DNA of 64,000 nt from positions 558,001-622,000 of the forward strand of contig CANLRB010000001.1 in NCBI GenBank assembly GCA_947493455.1. The letters are read 5' to 3'. Position 1 is the first letter of the stretch. Each line of letters opens with the position of its first letter. The notes below the pieces were generated by a model that saw only the letters and a program-made list of their open reading frames with translations, was not told the origin of the DNA and ran no database searches. The translations under genes and the position numbers were made by a program. This DNA is from an uncultured Pseudoalteromonas sp. (lineage in GTDB: Bacteria; Pseudomonadota; Gammaproteobacteria; Enterobacterales; Alteromonadaceae). Of this stretch, positions 8,316 through 17,512 are shown in pieces.

Positions 8316-8798
8316 TCACTCTGCATTGTGTTTCATTTGAGATTGAATGTAATTTTCAATGCCAATCAATTGTATTTGATTTAGATGCTGCTCCAACCAA
8401 TAAATATGATCCATTTCAGTATCATCTAACAAAGTTTCGAGAATCTCGCGACTAACATAATCATTTTCCTGCTCACATACTGCAATCGTTTTTCGTAGAT
8501 GCTCCGCCACCACTTGTTCTGCTTTTAAGTCGTTTTCAAGCATCTCTTTTACATGTGAGCCAACACTTACTTGTTCTCTTGAAACCGTATCTGGTTCACC
8601 TTCTAAGAACAAAATCCGCTCTATTAATTTTTGTGCATGTTCAAGCTCTTCTTCGTATTCATGCGCCAACTTTGCGTGAAGTTTTTTAACGCCCCAGTCT
8701 TCATACATCTTACTGTGCGCTAAATACTGGTCCATCGACGTTAATTCAAGAGTTAACTGCTTGTTTAATAAGTTAATAATTTTTGTATTACCTTGCAT
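8316..8798 (-). CDS. bfr: Bacterioferritin, ferroxidase subunit (heme ligand lost)
   Basis: A 160-residue four-helix ferritin subunit for iron oxidation and storage in the cytoplasm. The whole diiron centre of E. coli Bfr is present: Glu18 (LTLELTS), Glu51 and His54 (EELEHA), Glu94 and the Glu127-x-x-His130 pair (TEMDH). The heme-binding Met52 is replaced by Leu, so this subunit should oxidise iron but not bind heme through that residue. A GAGG ribosome-binding site precedes ATG. It is the second gene of a two-gene operon, 3 bases after its partner, whose defects are complementary. This matches the two-subunit bacterioferritins known from Neisseria and Pseudomonas. Confidence 0.93.
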   Translation of the reverse strand: MQGNTKIINLLNKQLTLELTSMDQYLAHSKMYEDWGVKKLHAKLAHEYEEELEHAQKLIERILFLEGEPDTVSREQVSVGSHVKEMLENDLKAEQVVAEHLRKTIAVCEQENDYVSREILETLLDDTEMDHIYWLEQHLNQIQLIGIENYIQSQMKHNAE

Positions 8799-8801
8799 CG
8801 C

Positions 8802-9272
8802 TTAATCCTCAATTTGTGACTGAATATAATTTTCAACACCAACATGTTGAATTAAGTATTGCTGCGATTCTAACCAATCGACATAGTCTTCTTCATACTC
8901 TAAAATTTCTGTCAGTAGATCACGGCTGACATAATCTTGTTCAGTTTCGCATAAAGCAATCGCTTCTTTTAGTTCAGGTACCTGTTCTAATTGAAAGTCC
9001 ATATCACATTGCAGCATTTCTTTAGTATGCTCGCCTATTCGCAGCTTACCTAAGTGTTGTAAGTTGGGTAACCCCTCTAAAAAAAGGATACGCTCGATAA
9101 GGTCATCTGCTTGTTTCATATCTTTAATTGATTTTTTATAGGCTTTTTCATTAAGCTCTTCAATCCCCCAATTTTTAAACATACGAGCATGTAAAAAATA
9201 CTGGTTTATCGACGTAAGTTCTAAGGTCAATACTTTGTTTAGCGCGACTATAACTGTCGTTTTACCTTTCAT
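8802..9272 (-). CDS. bfr: Bacterioferritin, heme-binding subunit (ferroxidase centre lost)
   Basis: A 156-residue bacterioferritin subunit starting at ATG 9272; TTGGGGAA lies just upstream as ribosome-binding site, so the TTG at 9284 is not needed. By alignment to E. coli Bfr it keeps the heme-ligand Met52 (KDMKQAD). The ferroxidase residues are altered: Glu51 to Asp, His54 to Gln, Glu94 to Gln and His130 to Tyr (EEDYVDW). It should therefore bind heme at the subunit interface and help iron release and electron transfer, while the co-transcribed partner oxidises iron. A mixed 24-subunit shell is the likely product. The promoter region upstream shows no clear Fur box. Confidence 0.92.
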   Translation of the reverse strand: MKGKTTVIVALNKVLTLELTSINQYFLHARMFKNWGIEELNEKAYKKSIKDMKQADDLIERILFLEGLPNLQHLGKLRIGEHTKEMLQCDMDFQLEQVPELKEAIALCETEQDYVSRDLLTEILEYEEDYVDWLESQQYLIQHVGVENYIQSQIED

Positions 9273-9735
9273 ACTATTCCCCAAAATTAATTAAATACAT
9301 ACTAAATGTAGTTACAAAATTGAACCTCGCAAGACCAATTAACACTAAGCTAATTATTAATATATTCTTTTAAAATAAACGAGTTATAAAAGTATTAATA
9401 GTGATTACCATTCATATTACCAATACTTATTTATATTGACTTTTAAAAGGAAGTGCGTTGCCTAAGGAGAAAAAGAAAATATACACGCGTTTCGTTTATG
9501 ACTGGTTCGCCAGCTGCTGATTCGCAAACAGTAACAAAAGTTGAATATGATGACCTAGCAAACATATATAGAGTCGAGTTATAAGACAATAATAGAAACC
9601 TACTTGGTTCCTATTTACTTTAATAATAAAATAAAAATACTGCAAGTATGATGCTTAGTCGCTGCATTTTTTATTTTCTCTTTTTCTACATTGAGCCTAA
9701 ACTTATACCAATGTCGTATTGATCATTGGTGCATC
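9273..9735. other. Intergenic region upstream of bfr with a possible small-gene remnant
   Basis: 463 bases without a firm gene. The left part is the AT-rich bfr upstream region. The right part contains the short frame at 9453-9584 and, just after it, an imperfect hairpin (AATAGAAACC at 9591-9600 with GGTTCCTATT at 9606-9615). Nothing else was recognised. Confidence 0.5.
9453..9584 (+). pseudogene. Short frame resembling the start of a PilZ domain, possible remnant
   Basis: A GTG start directly after AAAAGGAA gives 43 residues. The segment RKRKYTRVSF looks like the opening Arg-rich motif of a PilZ domain, but the D/N-x-S-x-x-G motif and the rest of the barrel are absent. A weak hairpin follows. 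It may be a truncated PilZ gene or chance. Confidence 0.22.
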
Positions 9736-9972
9736 ATGAAACAATCAGTTAAACATTTTGCAGTTATTTGGATGACATTGGCGAGCTTTGGGTTTTATTC
9801 GTTAAAAATAATGTCAAATGAATATACAAATTGGGCAACGAAAGTTCAGTGCCAAAATAAATGCGAAAGATTAGGTTACGCGCGCTGTGAATACAAACCA
9901 AAAACCAAGTTAAGCGACGAATATTGTCAGTGTATCGATAAAAACGAGCAATTAAATGTGCTTTTAAATTAA
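9736..9972 (+). CDS. Small Cys-rich protein with an N-terminal membrane segment or signal
   Basis: 78 residues from the ATG at 9736. A Lys/His start is followed by one hydrophobic stretch (FAVIWMTLASFGFYSL), then a hydrophilic part with five Cys in QCQNKCERLG, ARCEYK and EYCQCID. It is probably exported or anchored with the Cys-rich part in the periplasm, where disulfides could form. The in-frame ATG at 9691 is less likely because the signal would then be internal. Its last 9 bases overlap the end of the convergent GGDEF gene. No family recognised. Confidence 0.5.
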   Translation: MKQSVKHFAVIWMTLASFGFYSLKIMSNEYTNWATKVQCQNKCERLGYARCEYKPKTKLSDEYCQCIDKNEQLNVLLN

Positions 9973-10653
9973 CGCGTCTTCCAAATCTTCAAAAATGCGT
10001 TCAACTTCAACTTTTGAACATGCACTTTTTGCAACACAATTAAACGTAAGATTTGCAGTTGTTAAGCTGTCATTATCAAGTGTGATTGATTTAAGTTTAT
10101 GACAGAGTTCGTTAATATCACCTTGATTTAAATTTGGACAAAACACAACAAACTGTCCTGCTTGCCAATAGGCGATTAACTGCTCGTCGGACAGATTACT
10201 CGAAAAGCGATAAAGCATTTCAATTAAAATATGTTCTGCAACCGATAATCCTAATGTGCTGCGAATTTCCTCTAATCCCTGGATATCAATCAGCACAATG
10301 CCAACGGGATACTCATTATTTTCACTTACTTGTTTTAGTAATCGAGTAACTGCACGGCGATTGGGCAAATTAGTCATAGGATCTGTCATCGACAGCTCTT
10401 CTGTATACAAAGAGAGTTGTTTTGTATCTTGCCAACGTCTATAAGCAAATGCGGCGAAGCCAAAAGACATTACGAAAATTGTTGGCGCGAGTTCTGCGAT
10501 TCCAATTACAGCATGTCCATGGGACATTTCATGTAACCAGGCGATTACGTCGAAGTATAAAAAAATACCGTAACTCAGAATAAACAAACAAATCAGCGAA
10601 ACTAAGTCCTTGCTCATTCGTTTACGTATTTCTTGTTTTACTTCTTCAATCAT
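9964..10653 (-). CDS. Membrane protein with a degenerate GGDEF domain
   Basis: 229 residues. Two hydrophobic helices (about residues 18-38 and 50-72) precede a GGDEF-type domain beginning DPMTNLPNRRAV, with the substrate-side segment VLIDIQGLEEI. The signature loop reads AGQFV instead of GGDEF, and the domain is short at its end. Diguanylate cyclase activity is therefore unlikely; it may bind GTP or act as a scaffold. Partners are unknown. A single gene, converging with the small Cys-rich gene and overlapping it by 9 bases. Confidence 0.82.
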   Translation of the reverse strand: MIEEVKQEIRKRMSKDLVSLICLFILSYGIFLYFDVIAWLHEMSHGHAVIGIAELAPTIFVMSFGFAAFAYRRWQDTKQLSLYTEELSMTDPMTNLPNRRAVTRLLKQVSENNEYPVGIVLIDIQGLEEIRSTLGLSVAEHILIEMLYRFSSNLSDEQLIAYWQAGQFVVFCPNLNQGDINELCHKLKSITLDNDSLTTANLTFNCVAKSACSKVEVERIFEDLEDALI

Positions 10654-10958
10654 AGAGAGTTGCCTAGCGCCTAGTGATAGTTTGATCTAATATTTTATAA
10701 CCTCACGGTTATATTTTGTAAATTATTGATTAACTATATTTTATTATTGAACGATTTTGAATATTTACTCGAGCGTCTTAGTTAAAATACGAATTTATGA
10801 TGATAACATTAATAAATTTCATTTCGAACAAACCCTTAAGTACCAGTATAGGAACAAACTCAACACCAGTCCAAACACGTATATCAACTTCATTTTGCGT
10901 TCTTTGGGCAAAAAAATACCAATCATGTAGATTGGTATTTTTTAAGTCAATAAATAAC
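10654..10958. other. Intergenic region between the GGDEF gene and dnaJ
   Basis: 305 AT-rich bases. The right end holds the dnaJ terminator. No open frame, RNA gene or repeat could be supported in the rest, which should carry the promoter of the GGDEF gene. Confidence 0.5.
10911..10943. terminator. Terminator of dnaJ
   Basis: A perfect 14-bp stem (AAAAAATACCAATC with GATTGGTATTTTTT) and a 5-base loop, with A/T runs on both sides, 15 bases after the dnaJ stop. Confidence 0.92.
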
Positions 10959-12092
10959 TTACTTAGTTAAGTCATCAAAGAACTTTTTCACCCCATCAAA
11001 AAAACCTTGCTGTTTTGGGCGATGACGCGACGACTCGCCTCCCATGCTCTCTTCAAGCTCTTTCAACAGTTCTTTTTGACGTTCGTTTAGATTAACAGGC
11101 GTTTCAATAATCACTTTACAAATTAAATCGCCGACACCGCCACTACGCACTGATTTGACGCCTTTGCCGCGCATTCTAAACATTTTGTCTGTTTGACACT
11201 CTGATGGAATTTTAAGTTTAGCTCTGCCGTCTAGTGTCGGTACTTCAATTTCGCCGCCAAGCGCAGCAGTACTAAAACTCACTGGTACTTCACAATATAA
11301 GTTATTTCCGTCACGAACGAATATTGGATGCTCTCTCACCGAAACTTGCACATAGAGGTCACCCGCTGGTGCACCGTGTTGCCCTGCCTCGCCTTCACCT
11401 GACAAACGAATTCGGTCTCCAGTATCTACACCCGCAGGAATTTTAACCGACAGTGTTTTTGTCTTCTCTACACGACCTTGCCCGTGACATTTATTGCAAG
11501 GATCCGAAATAATCTGACCGCGGCCATTACACGTAGGACATGTTTGCTGTACAGCAAAAAATCCTTGACGCATTTGAACTTGGCCTTGACCATGGCAGGT
11601 GCCACACGTTGTTGGCTTAGAGCCTTTCTTAGCGCCTGACCCATCACAAGGATCACATGCAACCCAAGTTGGCACTTTAATTTCAACTTCTTTACCACGA
11701 ACAGCTTCTTCTAAGCTCAGATCCATATTGTAACGAAGATCAGCACCACGTTGTTGTCGTGATTGTCTACGACCACCTCCGCCAAATATATCACCAAACA
11801 CGTCGCCAAAAATATCACCAAAATCGCCTTGACCACCGCCAAACCCGCCGTGACCGCCTCCACCTTGCTCAAATGCCGCGTGGCCAAATTGGTCATACGT
11901 CTGACGCTTTTGACTATCGTTCAGAATTTCGTATGCTTCTTTAACTTCTTTAAACTTTGCTTCAAGATCTTTATCCCCTGCAGTTCTATCAGGGTGATAT
12001 TTCATTGCAAGTCGTTTATATGCTTTTTTAATGTCGCGCTCGCTTGCATCTTTGGCAACGCCCAGCACTTCATAATAATCGCGTTTTGACAT
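10959..12092 (-). CDS. dnaJ: Chaperone protein DnaJ
   Basis: Hsp40 co-chaperone that delivers unfolded proteins to DnaK and stimulates its ATPase. 377 residues, the normal length. The order is J-domain with YHPDRT (residues 1-70), Gly/Phe-rich linker ([11 protein letters not shown]), four zinc-finger repeats ([32 protein letters not shown]), two beta-sandwich substrate domains, and a C-terminal dimer region. It lies 143 bases downstream of dnaK in the same direction, the classic dnaKJ arrangement, and should share its heat-shock promoter. A GC-rich hairpin between the two may reduce dnaJ expression relative to dnaK. Ends at a strong terminator. Confidence 0.98.
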   Translation of the reverse strand: MSKRDYYEVLGVAKDASERDIKKAYKRLAMKYHPDRTAGDKDLEAKFKEVKEAYEILNDSQKRQTYDQFGHAAFEQGGGGHGGFGGGQGDFGDIFGDVFGDIFGGGGRRQSRQQRGADLRYNMDLSLEEAVRGKEVEIKVPTWVACDPCDGSGAKKGSKPTTCGTCHGQGQVQMRQGFFAVQQTCPTCNGRGQIISDPCNKCHGQGRVEKTKTLSVKIPAGVDTGDRIRLSGEGEAGQHGAPAGDLYVQVSVREHPIFVRDGNNLYCEVPVSFSTAALGGEIEVPTLDGRAKLKIPSECQTDKMFRMRGKGVKSVRSGGVGDLICKVIIETPVNLNERQKELLKELEESMGGESSRHRPKQQGFFDGVKKFFDDLTK

Positions 12093-12186
12093 ATGTTACT
12101 ACTCTACCCGTTCGATCTAGCTACCAACTTTACCCTTGCTGATCGTGGGTAAACTCAGCCTTATTTTATCGATTTTAAAATGAATT

Positions 12187-12225
12187 AAGGGCGCGTCAAA
12201 GATTCCTTTTTCGCGCCCCTTTTTA
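12187..12225. terminator. GC-rich hairpin between dnaK and dnaJ
   Basis: GGGCGCG and CGCGCCC pair around a loop of about 16 bases, 11 bases after the dnaK stop. The T-run is good only on the plus strand. In the dnaK direction it is followed by TTAATTCATTTT, so partial termination or mRNA processing is more likely than a full stop. Confidence 0.45.
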
Positions 12226-12235
12226 ATAACAACTA

Positions 12236-14158
12236 TTATTTTTTGTCGTCTTTTACTTCTTCGAACTCTGCATCAACAACATTGTCGTCTTGAGGCTGGG
12301 CTTCAGCACCTGCGTCTTGACCGCCTGCTTGCTGTGCTTGCGCATTCGCTTGTGCAATTTCCATTAATTTTTGCGATTTTTCCATAAGCGCTTGAGACTT
12401 AGCATCAATTTCTTCTTTGCTATCGCCTTTAACAGCAGCTTCTAGGTCGCTAACTGCAGCTTCAATTGCAGACTTGTCTTCTGCTGGAAGCGCATCACCT
12501 GCTTCTTCAATCTGCTTACGCGTACCGTGAACAAGCGCATCACCTTGGTTGCGTGCAGTTGCAAGCTCTTCAAACTTTTTATCTTCCTCAGCGTTTGCTT
12601 CAGCATCTCTTACCATCGCTTCTACTTCTTCGTCGCTTAAGCCAGAAGACGCTTGAATCGTGATTTTTTGCTCTTTACCTGTATCTTTATCTTTTGCAGA
12701 AACGTGTAAGATACCATCAGCATCAACATCAAATGTCACTTCAATTTGTGGAACGCCGCGTTGCGCAGGACGAATGCCTTCAAGGTTAAATTGGCCCAGT
12801 GATTTGTTTGCACTTGATTGCTTACGCTCACCTTGTAACACGTGAATAGTTACTGCCGATTGGTTATCTTCAGCTGTAGAGAAAACCTGTGATTTCTTAG
12901 TCGGAATCGTCGTATTTTTCTCAATAAGAGCCGTCATCACTTGACCCATCGTCTCAATACCAAGCGATAGAGGACATACGTCTAGTAGTAAAACGTCTTT
13001 AACTTCACCGGCAAGTACACCACCTTGAACTGCAGCACCCATCGCAACCGCTTCATCTGGGTTTACATCTTTACGCGGCTCTTTACCAAAGAAATCAGTG
13101 ACCGCTTTTTGAACCATTGGCATACGTGTTTGACCACCAACCAAGATAACATCGTTCACGTCGCTTACTGAAAGATCTGCATCAGCAAGTGCTTTCTTAA
13201 GTGGCTCAAGTGATTGTTGTACTAAATCTTCAACTAGCGCTTCTAACTTGGCACGAGTAAGCTTCACATTCATGTGCTTAGGACCTGTTGCATCCGCTGT
13301 TACGTACGGCAGGTTAACTTCTGTTTGTTGTGCAGATGAAAGTTCAATTTTCGCTTTTTCAGCCGCTTCTTTAACACGTTGCATTGCTAGTGGATCAACT
13401 TTTAAGTCGATACCTTGGTCTTTCTTAAACTCTTCAACAAGATAGTTGATAACGCGGTTATCGAAATCTTCACCACCTAAGTGTGTATCACCGTTAGTTG
13501 CAAGTACTTCAAACGTGTGTTCACCTTCAACTTCATCAATTTCGATGATTGAAATATCAAATGTACCACCACCTAAGTCATATACAGCAACTACGTTGTC
13601 GCCTTGCTTCTTATCCATGCCATACGCAAGTGCTGCAGCAGTTGGTTCGTTAATAATACGTTTTACTTCAAGGCCCGCGATACGACCTGCATCTTTCGTT
13701 GCTTGACGCTGCGAGTCATTGAAGTATGCAGGCACAGTGATAACAGCTGCCGTTACTTCTTCGCCTAGAAAGTCTTCAGCTGTCTTTTTCATTTTCTTTA
13801 AAACTTCAGCTGAAATTTGCGGTGCAGCACGCTTTTCGCCTTTCGCTTCAACCCAAGCATCACCGTTGTCTGCTTTAACAATGCTGAACGGCATAATGTC
13901 GATGTCACGCTGCACTTCTTTGTCTTCAAAGCGACGACCGATTAAGCGTTTAATCGCAAATAAAGTATTAGTTGGGTTCGTTACCGCTTGGCGCTTAGCA
14001 GGTTGACCTACTAGTGTTTCACCGTCATCAGTATATGCAATGATTGATGGGGTTGTACGATCACCTTCCGCATTTTCGATTACGCGCGGTGCGTCGCCAT
14101 CTAATACTGCTACACATGAATTCGTTGTACCTAAGTCAATACCGATAATTTTGCCCAT
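12236..14158 (-). CDS. dnaK: Chaperone protein DnaK (Hsp70)
   Basis: ATP-driven chaperone, 640 residues (E. coli 638). The nucleotide-binding domain shows [13 protein letters not shown] at the start, the phosphate loop [12 protein letters not shown] and GGQTRMPMV. The linker ([12 protein letters not shown]) leads to the substrate-binding domain, the helical lid and an unstructured tail ending [15 protein letters not shown] precedes the ATG by 7 bases. A heat-shock sigma-32-type promoter lies about 65-92 bases upstream. First gene of the dnaKJ operon; grpE is not beside it in this window. Confidence 0.98.
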   Translation of the reverse strand: MGKIIGIDLGTTNSCVAVLDGDAPRVIENAEGDRTTPSIIAYTDDGETLVGQPAKRQAVTNPTNTLFAIKRLIGRRFEDKEVQRDIDIMPFSIVKADNGDAWVEAKGEKRAAPQISAEVLKKMKKTAEDFLGEEVTAAVITVPAYFNDSQRQATKDAGRIAGLEVKRIINEPTAAALAYGMDKKQGDNVVAVYDLGGGTFDISIIEIDEVEGEHTFEVLATNGDTHLGGEDFDNRVINYLVEEFKKDQGIDLKVDPLAMQRVKEAAEKAKIELSSAQQTEVNLPYVTADATGPKHMNVKLTRAKLEALVEDLVQQSLEPLKKALADADLSVSDVNDVILVGGQTRMPMVQKAVTDFFGKEPRKDVNPDEAVAMGAAVQGGVLAGEVKDVLLLDVCPLSLGIETMGQVMTALIEKNTTIPTKKSQVFSTAEDNQSAVTIHVLQGERKQSSANKSLGQFNLEGIRPAQRGVPQIEVTFDVDADGILHVSAKDKDTGKEQKITIQASSGLSDEEVEAMVRDAEANAEEDKKFEELATARNQGDALVHGTRKQIEEAGDALPAEDKSAIEAAVSDLEAAVKGDSKEEIDAKSQALMEKSQKLMEIAQANAQAQQAGGQDAGAEAQPQDDNVVDAEFEEVKDDKK

Positions 14159-14223
14159 GAATATCTCCTACTTCGCAATTCTTTTATCAAAAATTTGATT
14201 TAATTCGTTTAGATGATTTCTTA

Positions 14224-14250
14224 ATGTGGGTCAGGGCTTTCAAATTCAAG
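14224..14250 (-). promoter_or_regulatory. Heat-shock (sigma-32) promoter of dnaKJ
   Basis: The minus strand reads CTTGAA, 14 bases, then CCCACATT. This is close to the RpoH consensus CTTGAA-N11-16-CCCATnT, with the start codon about 65 bases downstream. Confidence 0.65.
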
Positions 14251-14338
14251 GAAAGAAATAAATTTTTTTTAAATTTTTTTTCAATTTAGACTTATCAAGT
14301 CTTAGTTGACTATAAAACAGCCGCCACTATCGACAATC

Positions 14339-15031
14339 TTACTGTTGAAATGCCGTATATAGCCGTTTCGTGATTGTCGCTGACATTTGTTTGTTGCATG
14401 CAAAATAGAGTGCCAGGTCCGCATCATCAATTGCCATTACTTTTTTTAGTTTTGGTGTACTCGGAGCAATGCGATATTGATGTGCCAATTGCAATTCATT
14501 AAGCACAATTAAATCTATATGCTCTTTACGGCGCTTCATCAACTGGATTACTTCTGGAAAGTTATCAATGACGAGTAAATGGTTTAATTCGGTAAACCCG
14601 TTGTCTTTAAGATAGTGATGCGAAAAATTATTGCGAATAACAACCGTTTTATAATTTTTAGCGTCATCGATATTTTTTATTGTTAAGGAATTGTTCTCAA
14701 GCGCATAGAAGTTAGCATTCAAACTTGCAATTGGTGCTATCCATGTAAACTGAGGCTCCCGAACAGGAATTCTGGCAAGCGAGAAGATACACGTATTGGC
14801 ATCTCTTAATGCCATATTATATGATGTTGACCATGCGTTTACAGAAATTTCATAGTCAACATTCGCCTTATTGAGTGCATCAATCACTTTATCTGCAGTC
14901 GGCCCAACAAGCTTACTGTTACCATCAGTCATTTGAAATCCGGCAAGATCTTCAGTAACAACCGTTATTTTTTGGCTGCTATAGCAATTAGTCGCGATTA
15001 ATATAAAGACTAAAAAAAATAATTTTGACAA
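14339..15031 (-). CDS. Periplasmic solute-binding protein, family 3 type
   Basis: 230 residues with a signal peptide (KLFFLVFILIATNCYSS). The mature part starts QKITVVTEDLAGFQ and continues through GPTADKVIDAL and SLARIPVREPQFTW, the pattern of extracellular solute-binding proteins of the amino-acid ABC transporter type. No permease or ATPase genes are adjacent, and such orphan proteins in marine gammaproteobacteria may act as sensors or have other roles. The start is TTG, 9 bases after AAGGA. That ribosome-binding site lies in the 3' arm of a long inverted repeat, so translation or transcription may be controlled there. Confidence 0.8.
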   Translation of the reverse strand: MSKLFFLVFILIATNCYSSQKITVVTEDLAGFQMTDGNSKLVGPTADKVIDALNKANVDYEISVNAWSTSYNMALRDANTCIFSLARIPVREPQFTWIAPIASLNANFYALENNSLTIKNIDDAKNYKTVVIRNNFSHHYLKDNGFTELNHLLVIDNFPEVIQLMKRRKEHIDLIVLNELQLAHQYRIAPSTPKLKKVMAIDDADLALYFACNKQMSATITKRLYTAFQQ

Positions 15032-15088
15032 AAAATGGGTTCCTTTTAAATATCAATTAAGTCTAGTTGATAACAAGTCGGAACCCAA
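15031..15088 (-). promoter_or_regulatory. Terminator-like hairpin enclosing the ribosome-binding site
   Basis: TGGGTTCC at 15036-15043 pairs with GGAACCCA at 15080-15087. On the minus strand the second arm contains AAGGAACCC and is followed by six T and then the TTG start. It could be the terminator of the upstream ureohydrolase gene, an attenuator, or a translation switch. The loop is long (36 bases). Confidence 0.4.
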
Positions 15089-15096
15089 TACCTAGA

Positions 15097-16206
15097 TTAA
15101 CTATTGTTAATTGCATTAATTAGAAATGCTGACAGCTTAGCACCTTCTTTTAGCGTGCTGTCACTTGCAACCTTGCCACTGTGCGAGCTATCTGTGAACG
15201 GTGCAATTTCCATCATATCTGCCGCCGTAATAGGAAACTCTTTATTTAGTTGTTCCAATATGAAAAGTGCTTCATCCGGTGTCATACCATCATATTCTGG
15301 CGTACCAGTAGCCGCAGCAAATGACGCATCCAATGCATCGATATCAAAACTTACGTATAACTCATCAATATTATCGCTTTTTAGCTGAGCAATAACCTCG
15401 TTTACGATTGGCTCGCACCCGCGTTCACGTATTTCATGTGCCCAGTGTTGTTTTACGCCAAACGTACTTTCCCAATGTTGTTTATTTTTGCCGCTCGAGC
15501 GGATACCAAATTGGATTAAGTTTTGAGGTGACGGCAGATACTCAAGAATATGAGTGCACCACGATCCAAAACACAGGTCAATGCCCAATCTTTCAACTAA
15601 CAAATCGGTATGCGCGTCAAAGTGAATAATCGCAACACGTTTACCCTGGGAGCGCTTCGCTTTAAGATATGCCTTCGTTAATGGGTAACTGATTGAGTGA
15701 TCGCCACCGATACCAAATATACCTTTGTTTGGAAACTCAGCGTAAAAGTCATCACACACATCTTCAGTAATTGATAGCGGGCTAACCGAGTACTGTTTGT
15801 CTGTGTCTGGGTAAAGTGCTTTGTGACAACTTCCTATCGTCGCGTCATTTAAGTATTTATCATGCAATAAGTGTGGAATGACACGAATGTCTCCAATATC
15901 AAACGCATTAACATCTGGCTGCTGTTCGTTGAGTGTCGCACGTAAGAATAACGGTCCCCAGTTTGCACCGCGTAAAATACCGCCTCCGCAATCAGAGCTG
16001 ATCCCGAGCATTACAGCCTTTCGTTCACTGGACGGTAATGTCTCAACACTTGCTTTCCAAACAGCATCGATATTTTCCGTTTGACCATAAAGCGACATAT
16101 GTAACGCTTCTTTACGTTCTTTTGCAGTATTTACAGTAAATACGCCATTTCCTGGCGGACATAAACAACTCTCAATTTTCTCTTTAAACGTGTTCCAACT
16201 GCTCAT
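15097..16206 (-). CDS. Ureohydrolase (arginase/agmatinase/formimidoylglutamase family)
   Basis: 369-residue binuclear manganese hydrolase. Metal-ligand motifs are all present: GGDHSISYP, the FDAHTDL segment, and SFDIDALDAS followed by ATGTPEYDGM. Members of this family split arginine, agmatine, guanidinobutyrate, formiminoglutamate or guanidine; the sequence alone does not fix the substrate, and no hut, speA or urease genes are nearby. The N-terminal 60 residues are longer than in bacterial agmatinases. TTGGAG precedes ATG by 8 bases. A 16-base perfect palindrome 37 bases upstream is a candidate operator. Confidence 0.88.
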   Translation of the reverse strand: MSSWNTFKEKIESCLCPPGNGVFTVNTAKERKEALHMSLYGQTENIDAVWKASVETLPSSERKAVMLGISSDCGGGILRGANWGPLFLRATLNEQQPDVNAFDIGDIRVIPHLLHDKYLNDATIGSCHKALYPDTDKQYSVSPLSITEDVCDDFYAEFPNKGIFGIGGDHSISYPLTKAYLKAKRSQGKRVAIIHFDAHTDLLVERLGIDLCFGSWCTHILEYLPSPQNLIQFGIRSSGKNKQHWESTFGVKQHWAHEIRERGCEPIVNEVIAQLKSDNIDELYVSFDIDALDASFAAATGTPEYDGMTPDEALFILEQLNKEFPITAADMMEIAPFTDSSHSGKVASDSTLKEGAKLSAFLINAINNS

Positions 16207-16602
16207 TATTAGTCTCCAATAACTGACTTATGGTGGATTACATAACTATGCATAGTTAAAATTTATTGGAATAATTTATACTGCCTCTGAAAATTAGCAA
16301 ACTGTGGCCGCTTTAACAGAAATAACACTATAACCATCTGTTATTATTAAACTTTAAACTTATCGCATCGAAAGTTAGATAATCTAATTTAAGTTACTTA
16401 TGTGTAATAACAGGTTTCGATAAAAAGTCAAACAATAGAACTTAGGTCACTATCGATATTTGGCAAGCTATGCAATATAAATGAATAGCTTGTCACCTAC
16501 TGGCATATAGCAAGCATTTGGTAATTTTACGGACTATTGTCCTTTACTAATTTCGCTTATAGAACAAACTTAAAGCTACTTATCATCATCATTACTTAGC
16601 AT
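16207..16602. other. Divergent regulatory region between the ureohydrolase gene and udp
   Basis: 396 bases with no supported gene. It carries the palindrome at 16243-16258 close to the ureohydrolase gene, and AT-rich sequence upstream of udp. I saw no convincing CRP or CytR site. Confidence 0.5.
16243..16258. promoter_or_regulatory. Perfect palindrome, candidate operator
   Basis: TAACTATGCATAGTTA is a 16-base perfect palindrome 37-52 bases upstream of the ureohydrolase ATG. It does not match HutC or ArgR consensus well. The regulator is unknown. Confidence 0.35.
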
Positions 16603-17358
16603 ATGAATACGGTATTTCATCTCGGTTTACATAAAGAACAATTACAAAACGCAACCACAGCAATCGTTCCTGGCGATCCCGCGCGTGCAGAACGAATTTC
16701 CAGTTATTTAGAAAATACCCAATGTTTAGCACAAACACGCGAATACCATGTCTATCTTGGTTATTTAAATAACACGCCCATTGTTGTATGCTCGACCGGA
16801 ATCGGTGGTCCATCAACATCAATCGCCGTTGAAGAGCTTGCTCAATTAGGGGTACGGACCTTCTTGCGTATTGGTACAACAGGTGCAATTCAACCGAATA
16901 TCAACGAAGGCGATGTATTGATCAGTCATGCTTCAGTTCGTCTCGATGGCGCAAGTCAACATTTTGCACCATTGGCGTTTCCTGCAGTAGCTGACTTTTT
17001 TGCCACTCAAGCCATGGTTAATGCATGTAACGAACTAAATCTCCCCTACCATTTAGGCATCACCGCATCGTCTGATACATTTTATCCAGGACAAGAACGC
17101 TACGACACCTATTCAGGTTATGTAACGAATGCATTTCAAGGTAGTTTTAAAGAGTGGCAATCTTTGGGTGTGATGAATTATGAAATGGAATCTGCGACAT
17201 TGTTTACAATGTGTGCATCACTAGGTCTAAAGGCCGCATGCTTAGCGGGAGTGCTTGTCAATCGCACAAGGCAAGAAATACCTTCAATTGATCATGCTGA
17301 TGTCGAAGAAAAAACAATTAAAGCAACATTGAGAGCAGCGCAACTCCTAAACAAATAA
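16603..17358 (+). CDS. udp: Uridine phosphorylase
   Basis: Splits uridine with phosphate to uracil and ribose-1-phosphate in nucleoside salvage. 251 residues, normal length. The family motifs are VPGDPARAERI (phosphate site), STGIGGPSTSIAVEEL, FLRIGTTGAIQ (the uridine phosphorylase signature) and the ribose-binding MNYEMESATLF. QERYDTYSG lies in the uracil pocket region. It converges on cdd, so the two adjacent genes handle uridine and cytidine salvage from opposite strands. Confidence 0.96.
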   Translation: MNTVFHLGLHKEQLQNATTAIVPGDPARAERISSYLENTQCLAQTREYHVYLGYLNNTPIVVCSTGIGGPSTSIAVEELAQLGVRTFLRIGTTGAIQPNINEGDVLISHASVRLDGASQHFAPLAFPAVADFFATQAMVNACNELNLPYHLGITASSDTFYPGQERYDTYSGYVTNAFQGSFKEWQSLGVMNYEMESATLFTMCASLGLKAACLAGVLVNRTRQEIPSIDHADVEEKTIKATLRAAQLLNK

Positions 17359-17393
17359 GCGCGACTTCAGATTACTCAGTTAATCAAACTAAG

Positions 17394-17442
17394 AGCCTAA
17401 ATAGTACCAAACATCCATGATTTGTTACCATTTAGGCTTTTG
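17394..17442. terminator. Terminator between udp and cdd
   Basis: AGCCTAAATAGTACCAAA pairs with TTTGTTACCATTTAGGCT (two mismatches) around a 9-base loop, followed by TTTT on the plus strand. Confidence 0.7.
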
Positions 17443-17512
17443 CTCTATTTGAGCTCGATATTTAATGTTCTAAAGAACAGCTACATAGTAACTACTCAAG
17501 TGCGATGCTAAT

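Noticed and set aside
9273-9450. Fur box upstream of the bacterioferritin operon
   Set aside because: AT-rich stretches resemble parts of the consensus, but none gives a convincing 19-base match.
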